A program made the position numbers and the translations under genes. A stretch of DNA of 64,000 bases from Viola odorata (Eukaryota; Streptophyta; Magnoliopsida; Malpighiales; Violaceae). Positions 34,124 to 44,046 of the stretch are shown here, piece by piece. How positions within the stretch are numbered: the first letter of the stretch is position 1; every line of letters starts with the position of its first letter. The notes under the pieces were generated by a model, which was given only the letters and a program-made list of their open reading frames with translations, did not search any database and was not told the DNA's origin. The DNA lies in the NCBI GenBank assembly GCA_963691705.1, contig OY829539.1:40185656-40249655 (forward strand), read 5' to 3'.

Positions 34124-34614
34124 GCCCAGAGTGCATCATCCAATTTCAGACTCCAATCTTTCCGGGACTGGTTAACGGTCTTCTCAAGGATGGACTTAAT
34201 CTCACGGTTCGAGACCTCGGCTTGGCCATTAGTCTGAGGGTGATAGGCAGTGGATGTTCTATGGTGGACTCCATACTTTGTCAAGAGCGAGGCCACGACA
34301 CGGTTGTAGAAATAGGTACCCCTATCGCTGATGAGTGCTCTAGGTGTACCAAACCGGTTGAAGATATTGGTGCGGAGAAAATTCACGACCACCTTGGAGT
34401 CATCTGTCCGAGTGGCCTTGGCCTCAACCCATTTGGAAACATAATCGACGGCTAGAAGGATGTAGATGTTGCCAAAGGAGTTGGGAAAGGGGCCCATGAA
34501 ATCTATACCCCAGATATCGAAAATCTCACAGGTGATAATGTTTGTCAAGGGCATCTGATTCTTGGCCCCGATATTTCCAGTGACCTGACATCGGGGGCAC
34601 GAAGCGCAATACAT
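34124..34614 (-). pseudogene. Integrase core of E2, C-terminus lost
   Basis: The frame carries the zinc-region end [17 protein letters not shown], first Asp region [15 protein letters not shown], second Asp region ISDRGTYF and catalytic-Glu region [14 protein letters not shown], then [10 protein letters not shown], where homology stops at about 34124. The DDE residues are all present, so the core itself is intact. A stop in the zinc domain near 34693-34700 separates it from the upstream part. Confidence 0.85.
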
Positions 34615-34695
34615 GTAACTATCCTTGAAAATGGTGGGCCAGTACAGACCAGCTTCCAGGACCTTCAGGGCAGTTTTCTTGGCCGCGAAATGTCC

Positions 34696-35564
34696 TCATT
34701 CTGAATGGCAGAATCTAAGGATCGAGGGCACCTCGTCCATGGTTACACATCTACGAATTATCTGATCCGAACAGTGCTTCCACAGGTAGGGGTTGTCCCA
34801 AATGTAGTATTTGACTTGCCTTCTGATTTTGTTGCATTCGGAAGGGGAGGCATCAGCTGGGTAAGTGCTAGTAGCACAAAAGTTTGCAATATCGGAAAAC
34901 CATGGGGAATATACAACCTGGGCTAGACATAATTGCTCGTCTGGAAAAGTATCTCGGATTGGCTCAAGCAAATTGTCTTCCTGGGCTGGAAGTCTGCTCA
35001 AGTGGTCTGCCATAAGATTTTCTCTTCCTGCCTTATCTTTGATAGCGATATCAAATTCTTGCAGGAGCAGGATCCAACGAATAAGTCGTGGTTTGGCATC
35101 AGCTTTGGTCAACAAACACCGAAGGGCAGAATGGTCCGAGTAGACGAGGATATGAGTGCCTAGGAGATATTGCCTGAATTTGTCAAGGGTATAGACTACA
35201 GCCAGGAGTTCTTTCTCTGTGGTTGTGTAGTTCTACTGGGCCGGGTATAGTAGCTTGGAAGCATAGTAGATAACATGGGTCTCTTTATCCTTCTTCTGAC
35301 CCAAAACGGCGCCCAGGGCTTGATTACTGGCATCACACATGACCTCGAAAGGTAATGTCCAATCGGGGCACGAATAATTGAGGCCGAGATAAGTCTGTTC
35401 TTGAGAAGTTCAAAAGTGGCTTTGCAAGCCTCATTGAAATCAAAGGGCACTTCCTTCTGGAGCAAGTGACACATTGGTTGAGCAATCTTGGAAAAATCCT
35501 TAATAAACCGTCGGTAGAAACCGGCGTGGCCTAGAAAAGACCGCACATCTCGAACACAGAAGGG
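34696..35564 (-). pseudogene. Connection domain and RNase H of E2
   Basis: Two open pieces cover this region. The first, 35546-35196, begins RSFLGHAGFYRRFIKDFSK (reverse transcriptase thumb/connection) and loses frame near 35370. The second, 35115-34696, reads ADAKPRLIRWILLLQEFDI, AGRENLMADHLSRLP and continues into the integrase zinc region (RRCVTMDEVPSILRFCH). RNase H degrades the RNA strand during reverse transcription. The catalytic first Asp region lies in the frameshifted middle. Confidence 0.75.
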
Positions 35565-35569
35565 GTAGG
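35565..35569. repeat. Left target-site duplication of E3
   Basis: GTAGG here directly precedes the left LTR of E3 and is repeated at 51641-51645 directly after the right LTR. Five bases is the expected size for Ty3/gypsy integration. Confidence 0.95.
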
Positions 35570-36106
35570 TGATAAGATCCGAGATCTCTTCGGGTCGGAA
35601 AACGGCTGCTGCAGCTAGTCGGAGGGGAAGCGATTAGCGTCAGAGATACCTGCAAAGCGCCGGAGGGGGACTCCGGCGTAGACACTCCGATGCTTAAGTC
35701 AGTTCGAGTTTATAGAATGGTAGAGGTTCTCCAAGATGATCTCGATCTTACCTTCTGTTTGGAAAGATGGGGGTATTTATAGGCCGAAGTTGGCGATACC
35801 TGACAGCGATAAGGGCGCAGCGATAAGCATCGTCCGAAGATATCGCCTCCAGCGATAATGGGTGAGCCATCGCGGGCGATAATCACATAAGGCCTATCAG
35901 GAGCGACATCCTCTTAGTTCCTCTAGGATGGGATGACGCCGTGCGTGTAAAGATGCATGAGATCCCCCCCCGCTGAAGTCGACCATCCTAGGAAACTTCC
36001 GCCGGCCCGGGCGATAGGTTGGCTTTTCAGGGAAGCGTATAGAGACTCGTCAAGGATAGATGCCGTGGCTACAATATTGCCGTCAGGAGTATTCCAATTG
36101 TTATCA
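35570..36106 (-). repeat. 3' LTR of E3
   Basis: 537 bp, tgataagatc to ttgttatca. Read on the minus strand it holds a TATA box (TATAAATA, complement of 35774-35781). It contains seven GCGATA/TATCGC words (starting at 35793, 35806, 35820, 35841, 35852, 35876, 36011). Differences from the other LTR are A/G, G/A, C/T, T/C, C/T, T/C and one extra C in a C run near 35965. Confidence 0.95.
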
Positions 36107-37022
36107 TAAGCCCAACTGAAAACTAGCCCGAGTGTTTACCAAGGGCTATCCATGTCTGACATCTTTAGATAGGGTTTTGCTCTGTCATGAGGCGATATTT
36201 CCACAGAGGGCTTGGGCTTTCTTTATCGTTCAAAGGCTGATCAATCCTAATGCGGAACGAGGGCTTAGATCCACGACTTTCCACTAATCCGGTCAAGTTC
36301 GTCCTTGTTTCTTGTCAAAAAGACCCGTCTCCCCAGGACGTTAAGAATTCTACTAGGAGGCCGTTGGGGCGCTCGCGATTTTGAAGGCATCACTTTTATT
36401 CAGCGATACTGGCCCATTTGTCCTTTCAATAGGACTTATGAAGTCTCAGCTTCGTTCGAGTCATAGAAGGACCGTCGATAGGTCGCTTGCGATATCATCG
36501 CGTATATTCAGCCAGGCCGCACCATGGGCTGGCATATATTTTGGGTCTATCGTTCTTCCACGTGTTCTGCAAAGGCACAGAGGAGATAGAAACATATATA
36601 GAAGTTAGCAAACTTTATACTTACAAAGGTTCGAGGTCACACGTGCCCACTTTTTCTTTTACGCTCGAGAAAACAGCAAGTATCAGCGTGGCTTTATACC
36701 ATCAGCTACCTTATGGTTATCGCGGCTTCATACCACCAGACGCCTGTGATGTCATCGCGGTTTTACGCATCCAGGGCCACCGGCGACATCAACGCGGCCT
36801 TACACTGTGGATACCGGTAACCTTATGGTTTTAGCGTTAGGGCTACCAGTGATATCGTGCCTCTCAACGTTTTTCAGATTCTGCCTTGTACTCCTTCCGG
36901 TATCTGTATCGTGAACGTCACCCGTCCCTTTCATTTACGCTTATCAATCCTCGAGGTTATCGGGGCGGCTCGTCTTTTGAGGACCTCAGTCTCTTTTCCC
37001 AAGGCCTCTCTTCACTGGAGCC
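36107..37022. other. E3 region between 3' LTR and the antisense cassette
   Basis: No convincing coding sequence is present. The word cccaactgaaaac next to the LTR recurs at about 37619. A loosely tandem stretch at 36683-36832 repeats atcgcgg-ctt-ata-ccacc-like units about every 35-45 bp. A purine tract next to the LTR, expected for priming the second strand, is not obvious. Confidence 0.5.
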
Positions 37023-37029
37023 TATAAAT
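37023..37029 (+). promoter_or_regulatory. TATA box for antisense ORF A of E3
   Basis: TATAAAT in the context cctataaatcgg, 50 bases upstream of the ORF A start, with a CT-rich leader between them. It drives the strand opposite gag-pol. Confidence 0.6.
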
Positions 37030-37078
37030 CGGAGAGCTTTCTCCACCCACGTTCTCCTCATCTTTATCAGCTAGCATC

Positions 37079-37456
37079 ATGGATAATTTGACTAAGAATT
37101 TTCTTCTCTCCAAGGGTCACTCACTCAGGAACCTCAATGACGGCGACGTCGGTTTCCTGGAGAACATGCTGGTCAAGACTTCTGAGGATATTCTGGAGCT
37201 GCAAGGGATGCTGACTCCGCTTTATTCCCGGCTAGGGGTCATTTCCTTGGAGGACTTCAGTCCTTTGGAGAGCGTATCAAAGCTGTCCGCCTCCATCGCT
37301 CGGATTCAGGTGGTGATTGCCATGCTGCAGCAGCGTAAGGACATGCTGGGGTGCTGCCTGAAGGGGATGAGAGCTACTTCCCATGATCTTATCCTGGTCA
37401 TGGATTCCTTGAGGGACCTTCCTGAGGTGCCCGAGGATGCTGGCTCTGACGCCTGA
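37079..37456 (+). CDS. Antisense ORF A of E3, 125-aa protein, unrecognised
   Basis: The ORF starts MDNLTKNFLLSKGHSLRNLN at an ATG in good context (catcATGG) and ends at tandem stops (TGA TAA). It is Leu-rich and probably helical (SASIARIQVVIAMLQQRKDM) with an acidic tail (PEVPEDAGSDA). There is no signal peptide, zinc finger or catalytic motif. It has its own TATA box 50 bp upstream and two overlapping AATAAA signals at 37530-37539, so it forms a compact transcription unit opposite in direction to the host element. I do not recognise a family. It could be a structural or regulatory accessory protein of the element, or a captured host fragment. Confidence 0.6.
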   Translation: MDNLTKNFLLSKGHSLRNLNDGDVGFLENMLVKTSEDILELQGMLTPLYSRLGVISLEDFSPLESVSKLSASIARIQVVIAMLQQRKDMLGCCLKGMRATSHDLILVMDSLRDLPEVPEDAGSDA

Positions 37457-37529
37457 TAATGATGGCTCCTTTTGGGCCTTTTCTCTTTTCCCCTTATCTT
37501 GTCAATGTATCTTCCGGTCACTAGGCCGT

Positions 37530-37539
37530 AATAAATAAA
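37530..37539 (+). terminator. Polyadenylation signals after antisense ORF A
   Basis: Two overlapping AATAAA hexamers (aataaataaa) lie 74 bases after the stop of ORF A and are followed by a T-rich stretch. Confidence 0.6.
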
Positions 37540-37849
37540 GTATTTTCCTCATTTCCTTTCGCAACTGTTCTTCTTCTTTACTGCGCTCTTTGTCGTTTTC
37601 CAAGAGGATATTCTTAGCCCAACTGAAAACGGTCTTACTATTGGGCGGTTTTTCTGCCGATCGTTCTGTCTTAACTCCGCACCGTCCTCATTATAACAAC
37701 TGATTGACAGAGACTACAATTATTCTTGAATTGCGCGAGATCTCAACAGGCGTGACTGCAAATCTATATTTGCATTCCAGACTGTATATGTGCCAATCTT
37801 TAAGAGTCGGGTTGGAGGATCGAAGAGTCTCTTTTCTTCTTTTCCCGGC

Positions 37850-37857
37850 TATTTAAT
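37850..37857 (+). promoter_or_regulatory. TATA-like box for antisense ORF B of E3
   Basis: TATTTAAT in ggctatttaatgagg lies 76 bases before the start of ORF B and is followed by a CT-rich leader (ctcctacactcttatccatt). Confidence 0.45.
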
Positions 37858-37932
37858 GAGGCTTTTCCTCCTACACTCTTATCCATTTCTTTCTCCTTCG
37901 TTTTTCTTCGTTATAAGTCCTCTGCAAGTCTC

Positions 37933-38391
37933 ATGGCTGATTCTTATTTGCTAGGTACGGCTTCGGGGAATTCACCGCCAACTCCTCCGACCACCCCTGA
38001 CACAGATAATCCTCCCCCATCGCCTCCTTGGAGGCCGGTTGTCCGCCGGCGATGTCGCAAGAGGCGGAGGAAGGAAGTTGAACGAAGAAGGAAGGAGGCT
38101 GCCCAGGCCTCTAAGTCATTTTTTGACTCTCTGGCTTTTCTGGCTAGGGGGGAGAAAAAACCGTCTCCCCCTCCGCAGGAATCACCTCCGTGGGCTCCCT
38201 CTGCTTGCTCGGCCGCCGGGGCAGTATCGCTAAGCGTTAAGGAGGAGTTACCCAAGTTGACTTCTGCCGCTGGAAAGGGGGTCGGTGAGTCTTCTCCCCC
38301 TGCTATTGTGGATTCACCATTCTGGGGTGGCGATAACGAAGAGGACGTAGTCTATTGCTACGGCGTTACTTGGTCCGACAGTGATGAGTAG
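37933..38391 (+). CDS. Antisense ORF B of E3, 152-aa basic proline-rich protein, unrecognised
   Basis: The product starts MADSYLLGTASGNSPPTPPT. A Pro/Thr-rich N-terminus is followed by a strongly basic block (RRRCRKRRRKEVERRRKEA, residues about 38-56) that looks like a nuclear localisation or nucleic-acid-binding signal, then SFFDSLAFLARGEKKP, a second Pro/Ser-rich region and an acidic end (DNEEDVVYCYGVTWSDSDE). No known domain is recognised. A TATA-like box precedes it and AATAAT words follow at about 38436, so it again looks like a separate transcription unit. It has no introns or internal stops. A role as a nuclear accessory factor of the element is only a guess. Confidence 0.55.
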   Translation: MADSYLLGTASGNSPPTPPTTPDTDNPPPSPPWRPVVRRRCRKRRRKEVERRRKEAAQASKSFFDSLAFLARGEKKPSPPPQESPPWAPSACSAAGAVSLSVKEELPKLTSAAGKGVGESSPPAIVDSPFWGGDNEEDVVYCYGVTWSDSDE

Positions 38392-38858
38392 GGCCTTACT
38401 CCTTCTTTTTGTAGATGCCGTATGGCCTTTCTCATAATAATGAATGATGGTTTTTCTTCCTTTTCGCTTTTCATCGCTTACTTATTGTTTCTTTCTGAGC
38501 GTTCCGGGTTGACGCGGATGCGTCCCTTTCGCTACGGGTAACTGCCTTCAACTTTTAATCGATAACTGTCTTATTCCAGAAGACACAAACGACTATCCAC
38601 GTGTCTTTTTCTGTTCTGTACGTGTTTCATTTTTATAGGCTGTCTCTTCTTCAGGCTTTCCTTTAAAAGGAAATCATCTCTCTCTTTTACTGCTTCTGCG
38701 AATATTTTGAGTTTTTGCACATTTTCTCTCTCTTCTGTACTTCTTTTCTTCGAGAGGTTTTTCCGCGACCGCTCACTGGTGCCGGCGACCGGCTTATTGG
38801 CTTTTTGCTCCAGGTATTTACTCCTTCTACCGCCGTAGATTTACTTTTACTGTCCCTT

Positions 38859-41101
38859 ATGTCTTCAACTGCTGAAAACCCCATAGATCCCGAAGCTAGG
38901 CGAACTCGCAGCATATTCAATTGTAATGAGGTTTTGAGGGTTGAATTAGAGGAGAGTAGTATTACTTTTCCCACGGGCTATCGCCCTTTTGTCTCTTTGA
39001 AGGACACTCGGCTGCCTAACGCCATGTGGGGAACATTCCGGTTAGTTTATTTCAAGATGTTTACTTACGGATTCCGTTTCCCACTCCATACTTCTCTGTT
39101 GAAACTGCTAGATCATTACGACCTTAATCCCGTCCAGATTACTCCACCCTCTTGGTGTGGTATTTACGCTTTCCTTCGTTCGTGCGAGATGAAGCGTATA
39201 TTTGCTCCGTCGCTTGATCTATTCCGCACATTCTTTGTCTTGAGTTGTCGCGACTGCCTGGTAGATATTACCCCCAGATGGGATGATGTCGTTGTGCAAC
39301 TGTTCTGGCGGAACTTTCAAGGTTTTGAGGAACACGTAGATGACTGGAAGTCTGGCTTTTTCACCCTCCGTTTGCCGTCACGGCTCTGGCGCGGGGGTTT
39401 CAATCGAAAAATCAGTAGTGGCGTTTGGAAAAGACCGGAAGAGCTGTCAAGCCAGGATGTTTCCAACGTTAGCGCCTTGTTAGAAATAGAAGGGTCTTTC
39501 CTTATCCGGGAGTTCGCTCGGTTCAGGCCCTTGTCAGAGTGCGTTGTGGGTGAGTTTCCTTTTTCTTCTTTATCGCTTCACTCTTCTTAATTTGCTAATG
39601 TGTTTTGTTGGCAGGTAACGCTGAGAGTAGTTCTTCTGGGGAAGGTGACGCCCCTTTGAACGTAACACCTCTCCAGTCGCTGCCTCCTTCTCCTCCGCCT
39701 AAAAACTCCCGCCGCCCACCTATTCCGCCTAAAAGGGGAAGGACTAAAACCGTCACAACTCGCAGAGCCTCCACTCGACCTTCTTGTTTCCTTGAAAATT
39801 GGCTTCCTTCCCGCGGCAAGAGGGTAGCTCAAGGCGATCCTGTGTTTGAGAAAATCGACAGCGATAGCGAGAGCATGGATACTGGTCCTGAATTACGTCA
39901 CGCTACTATTGCCCAAAGGATGAAACTTAGGTCGAGGAGGAATGATGACATGGCGGAATCGGCTGAGGACGATAGCGAAGAAATTGTAGAAGAGACGGAG
40001 CGTCTCGTAAAGAAGGTTCGCACAGAGAAAACTGAACCCCTAGTTCCCCCTTCGAAGGGAGTTAACACGGCCCCTTCCGAGAATATTAACGCTTCTCATG
40101 CCGCGAGGACTTCGCAAGTGGCGAAAAATATCAAAGCTATCAGGGTGCCTTCCGCCGTTTCTATCGAAAACAATGAGACCTCGGTAGCCGCGACCTCTCC
40201 TTTGTCGTCGGGCCATCCTGCTTCCCCGATAGGTTCTTTTATCCCAGAGACAACCCCACCAGTTTCGAGTTTAGGCGTTCCTCCTGAATTTTTCCCACGG
40301 AAGCCTCCTCTTTTGTTTCTGTCTTCAATTTCGGGCGTTGGTGATTGCGCAAAAAATTGTTCCCCTCCTTACATTGCCAACCTTTCTCCTCAGAGGTCCC
40401 AGGGCCCTACTGGATATCAGCTGGATTTGTCCTCTTTCGGCACTGATGGGCTTCGTGCCTTAGGAATATCGGATCCGTTATCGCGAGAAGAGCCCGTGGG
40501 TCCCATAGTGGGACAGATGTTTACTTCTTCCAAGGACAGGGAAGAGTTTTTACAGCATGCTCCCGAGACACGACAGTCACACCTTATGAACGACATGCTG
40601 GCCAGCTTTCGGAAATTTCATTACTTTCTTGAAGGCCAGCGTAACAAAACTCGACCCTGTTCGGATTTGCAGGAACAATTAGACGCGGCTTTGGCGAAGG
40701 CGAAGGAGCTGTCGCAGTTGCAAGAATGAACTCGGGCAGAGTTGGAGGATTGTCGCGGTGAACTTTCTCGGGAGAAGTCGAAGGGGAAGGCGAGAGCAGA
40801 GCTAATGGAGGCGGAACTGGTGGTGGCTGATAAAAAGAATGTCTTCCTTCGCGAAGAGTTGTCGTCTCGCGATGCCGATTTGGCCAAAGTTCCTTCGAGG
40901 ATAGCCTGGTGGAAGAATAAGACCATCGAGGTTTGTATCGCGGGGTTTAAGGATCTCCATGTCCGAGGCGCTGTCGATCTATCCATGCTGGCCAATTACG
41001 CCTCTCAAAAAATTAAAGATCTTAGTGAAGGCGAAAGGAGTTTTCCTCCTTCCGGGGAAAAGCAAGGGAACGATGACGGCGAGGCATGCGATGACTCTTA
41101 A
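38859..41101 (+). pseudogene. Antisense ORF C of E3, transposase_28-like extra ORF with one nonsense codon
   Basis: Exon 1 (38859-39549) starts MSSTAENPIDPEARRTRS and holds the conserved block FKMFTYGFRFPLHTSLLKLL and WCGIYAFLRSC, then RLWRGGFNRKISSGVWKRP. A GT donor at 39550 pairs with AG at 39613-39614, and exon 2 (39615-41101) continues in frame. Exon 2 is Ser/Pro-rich with basic runs, then FRKFHYFLEGQRNKTRP and a coiled-coil C-terminus. The total is 725 codons with a single in-frame TGA at 40727-40729. The domain resembles the putative gypsy-type transposon (transposase_28) family found as extra ORFs in plant Tat elements; its function is unknown. The upstream ATG at 38715 would add 48 residues, but the leader there looks noncoding. 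ORF D is its paralog. Confidence 0.65.
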
Positions 41102-41548
41102 TTGATCCATTGAAAAACATTGCTATTTTTTTTCCATGTCTTGTAATAACGTCCTATCGCGAGGCGATATCGGTACTTTGCTCTTTGGGCGATATCTTGT
41201 TTTATTTCGCTCTCTTGCTGTCTTTGAGAACTGTTCTTTTATTCAACGCCGATTTGCATTATTTCCTTTCTTGTGATATCGCTTTTGCTTTTTATCAAAA
41301 GTCGCATCTACTTTTCAGAGCATTTAATGCTCGCGACCCTTCTGTCGATGCGCGGGAAAAATCATGATGGTGCCGACACACGTGTTCGTTTCTTCTGCCG
41401 CTTCACCTTAGCGTGTTTAGAAATTTTAACCAGATCGAAGCGTTTGCCGCGCTTCTTCTAGAGTCGTACTCATTGCTTGAGTCTTATCCCTCATGCCGCT
41501 TCGACACAACGACTGCAGCATCCGTCGTTTCCTTTTAATTACTAGGGT

Positions 41549-41554
41549 TATAAA
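41549..41554 (+). promoter_or_regulatory. TATA box for antisense ORF D of E3
   Basis: TATAAA in agggttataaaccctc, 165 bases before the ORF D start, followed by a CT-rich leader. Confidence 0.5.
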
Positions 41555-41718
41555 CCCTCTTTATTTCTTCCCTTTTCTTTTTCACTCCACTTTTTCATAT
41601 TATCTCTCAGCCGTCTTGTCCTTCTCACCTCCATTCAAGGCTTTCGAAGTTCTTTCCTTCCAAAGGTACTTCCCTTCCTTTCCCTCGTCTTCTTCATTTC
41701 TATTTCCTTAGTCCTGCC

Positions 41719-44046
41719 ATGGCAAAGACTCGCCGTTCTGAGTCGAAATCCATCGATGAGAAGAAAATGTATACCACGGTCAGTGTTATTACCACGGAGG
41801 CCATTCTCCGGGAGCATTTGGCTACTCATGGCGCCGTTATTCCTGACGGGTACCAAGCTGTTGTTGCCCCTGGGTCGGTTCGTTTAAACAACGTTCTGAC
41901 CGGCAATCAAAGGGTGTTATATGCCCAGATGTTTCGCTACGGTTTCCAGTTCCCTATCGATTCTTTCGTCAAGGGTTTGCTTATTGCTGGCAATTTCAAT
42001 CCTGCCCAGTTAGCCCCAAATGCATATTGCTGTGTTTATGCTTTCTTGGAACTCTGTAGATATAAGGGGATCACTTCCCCTTCTCTTTTGTTGCTTAGAT
42101 CCCTTTTTAAATTGATGAAGTGCCGGGGTGTGATAACCATATCGCCTCGCTTTGACGATGATTCTCTCAAGTCTTTTACTTGGAAGTTGCTCCATATTGA
42201 GTCTTCTGTTGAGGCTTGGAAAAAGGAGTTCTTTCTGATAAATTTCCCTGACGCTCCTGGTCCCGAGTGGCGTTCTGGGTTCAACCAGGACGTCCAAGAT
42301 GGCGTTTGGAGTCGACCAGGGACACTTCCCGCTCGTGAACAAGGATGGTTAAATACCTTACTCCAACTGGAGATCAGCGTTCATATTCGACTCACGGCCT
42401 GCAGAATGGCCATTCAGGAGTGCGTTAGACGTGAGTATCGCGCTACCTTTCCCTTTCATCGCTGATACTAACGCTGACATTATTTTGTGATTTTGCAGCG
42501 ACGGATCCTGACTATAAACCCGAAAGCGTAAGAAGACGCTTAAGGAGAGCTCGTAATAGAGAGGAAAAGGAAAAGCTCGATTCAGAGGCCACTGATAATC
42601 CTTCTGAGCTTCCGGCTACTTCCGCGAATCTCGCTCAAGTATCCTCCTCCTCAGTTGGCGAAGGGAGTACTGACATCCCTGAAGGTGTTCCCATCGTGAC
42701 CGTTGCTGCTCCCTCGTCTTCTCAGGCTCCTAAGGCCATTGCCAGAGGAAAAAAGAAGAAAAGAACACGGAGTATCGCCACTCTTACTCCTTCTCCCGAA
42801 GCTGCGGGTTCTTCTGAAGCACTGTCTTCTCTCAACACCGCTACCGTAAGCGTGTTTTCTCTTTCTCAATATCTGTCGTCATTTGATCTATTTTTCTTTT
42901 CTCAATTTGTACTCCTTGCAGGAGGCCGTTATAGTTACTGCGTCCGCTCCTTCAGGCGATATGAATCTTACTTATGTGCTGAGGGGTTCTACGAAGAGGG
43001 CCCGGATAGAAGGCGAGGATGAGAACATACCCTCCTCTAACATCGCGGGGGAAGGTGGTTCCGTTAACGTTCCTGATTCCGCAGTGGTTCCTCCAGGTAG
43101 ACGTTCCGTGGAAGATTTGGGGAACTTAGGCGGTGCGGACCCCTTTGGTGCTTCGCCCAGTTCCTTTGGCGGGCCTGTGCATCATTTTTCCTCTTCTTAT
43201 CAAGACGTCTTTCACGACCTTTCGGGCTATCAGCCTCATGGTGCCTTCCTGCCCCCGGGCAGTTCTTCTTCACAGGTTCGCGCCCCTGGTCCTCTGGCTT
43301 TCGTTCCCTCTAGTGTTCCTTGGCGGCAACGCTATAATGAAGCCGGAACCTCTTTCAATTTTGCGGCGGATCTTTGTCCATTAAACGGGCTCGGCGAAGT
43401 GACCCATCAGGTTGAGTTGTTCGACTTCCGTACCCGTGGTTTGGCAGCCATCGGGGGCGATGGTTCAGATGAGGTTTCTGCTCTGCTGGCTTCTCAAATT
43501 CTGGCCTCATTTGCAGAATGGGAAGCTTTCCTTTCCCAGGCGGAAGATGACCAAGTGAACTCCGTCCGTGCTGGCCTTTTCTCCAATATGATGAAATTTC
43601 ACTATTGGGCGGAGGATATGAAGCATCGGGCTGTTTCCCTTCGTTCTGTTTCGGCGGAGCTGTCCAAGGAGCAAGAGGAAAAGAAAAAGGTGTTGGCAGA
43701 TCGCTCCAAGATACTACTAGCTCACCACGATTTACAGAAACAACACTCCGCCCTGGAAACAACTTTGTTAGAGGAACAAGCCAAAGTGACTACTTTGGAG
43801 AATGAGAAGTCCTTTTTAGAAAAGGAAAAGGCAGCTTTGGCGGAAGAGTCAGCAGATATGGGCTGGTGGCATGCTGAAGAGACCGCCCGTGTTCTGGTTA
43901 AGTGCTTCGAAGAAATTCACGGGGTGGATGCGTACAAGGGCGAAGATGTCGCGAAAGCCTTTCTACGGAGTTCTGCCCATATTAACGAGGCAGGCTATCG
44001 CCAAGCCAAGGCAGCGGGTTGGAAACGACAAGTCCCCGAGAGCTGA
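41719..44046 (+). CDS. Antisense ORF D of E3, transposase_28-like, three exons, intact
   Basis: Exons are 41719-42430, 42499-42845 and 42922-44046. All introns are GT-AG (GTGAGT, GTAAGC donors; TTTTGCAG, CTTGCAG acceptors), phases match and the product is 727 aa with no internal stop. Exon 1 starts MAKTRRSESKSIDEKKMYTT and carries YAQMFRYGFQFPIDSFVKGL, YCCVYAFLELCRYKGI and EWRSGFNQDVQDGVW, the transposase_28-like core. Exon 2 is basic and Ser-rich (ARGKKKKRTRS). Exon 3 ends in a long coiled coil (EEQAKVTTLENEKSFLEKEK) and a globular tail. Length, order and the exon 1 donor position match ORF C, so the two arose by tandem duplication. A TATA box lies upstream. The direction is opposite to gag-pol of E3. 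Confidence 0.72.

Noticed and set aside
38039..38233. Overlapping ORFs on both strands of antisense ORF B
   Set aside because: Shadows of the GC-rich ORF B; B has the better start, TATA-like box and downstream signal.
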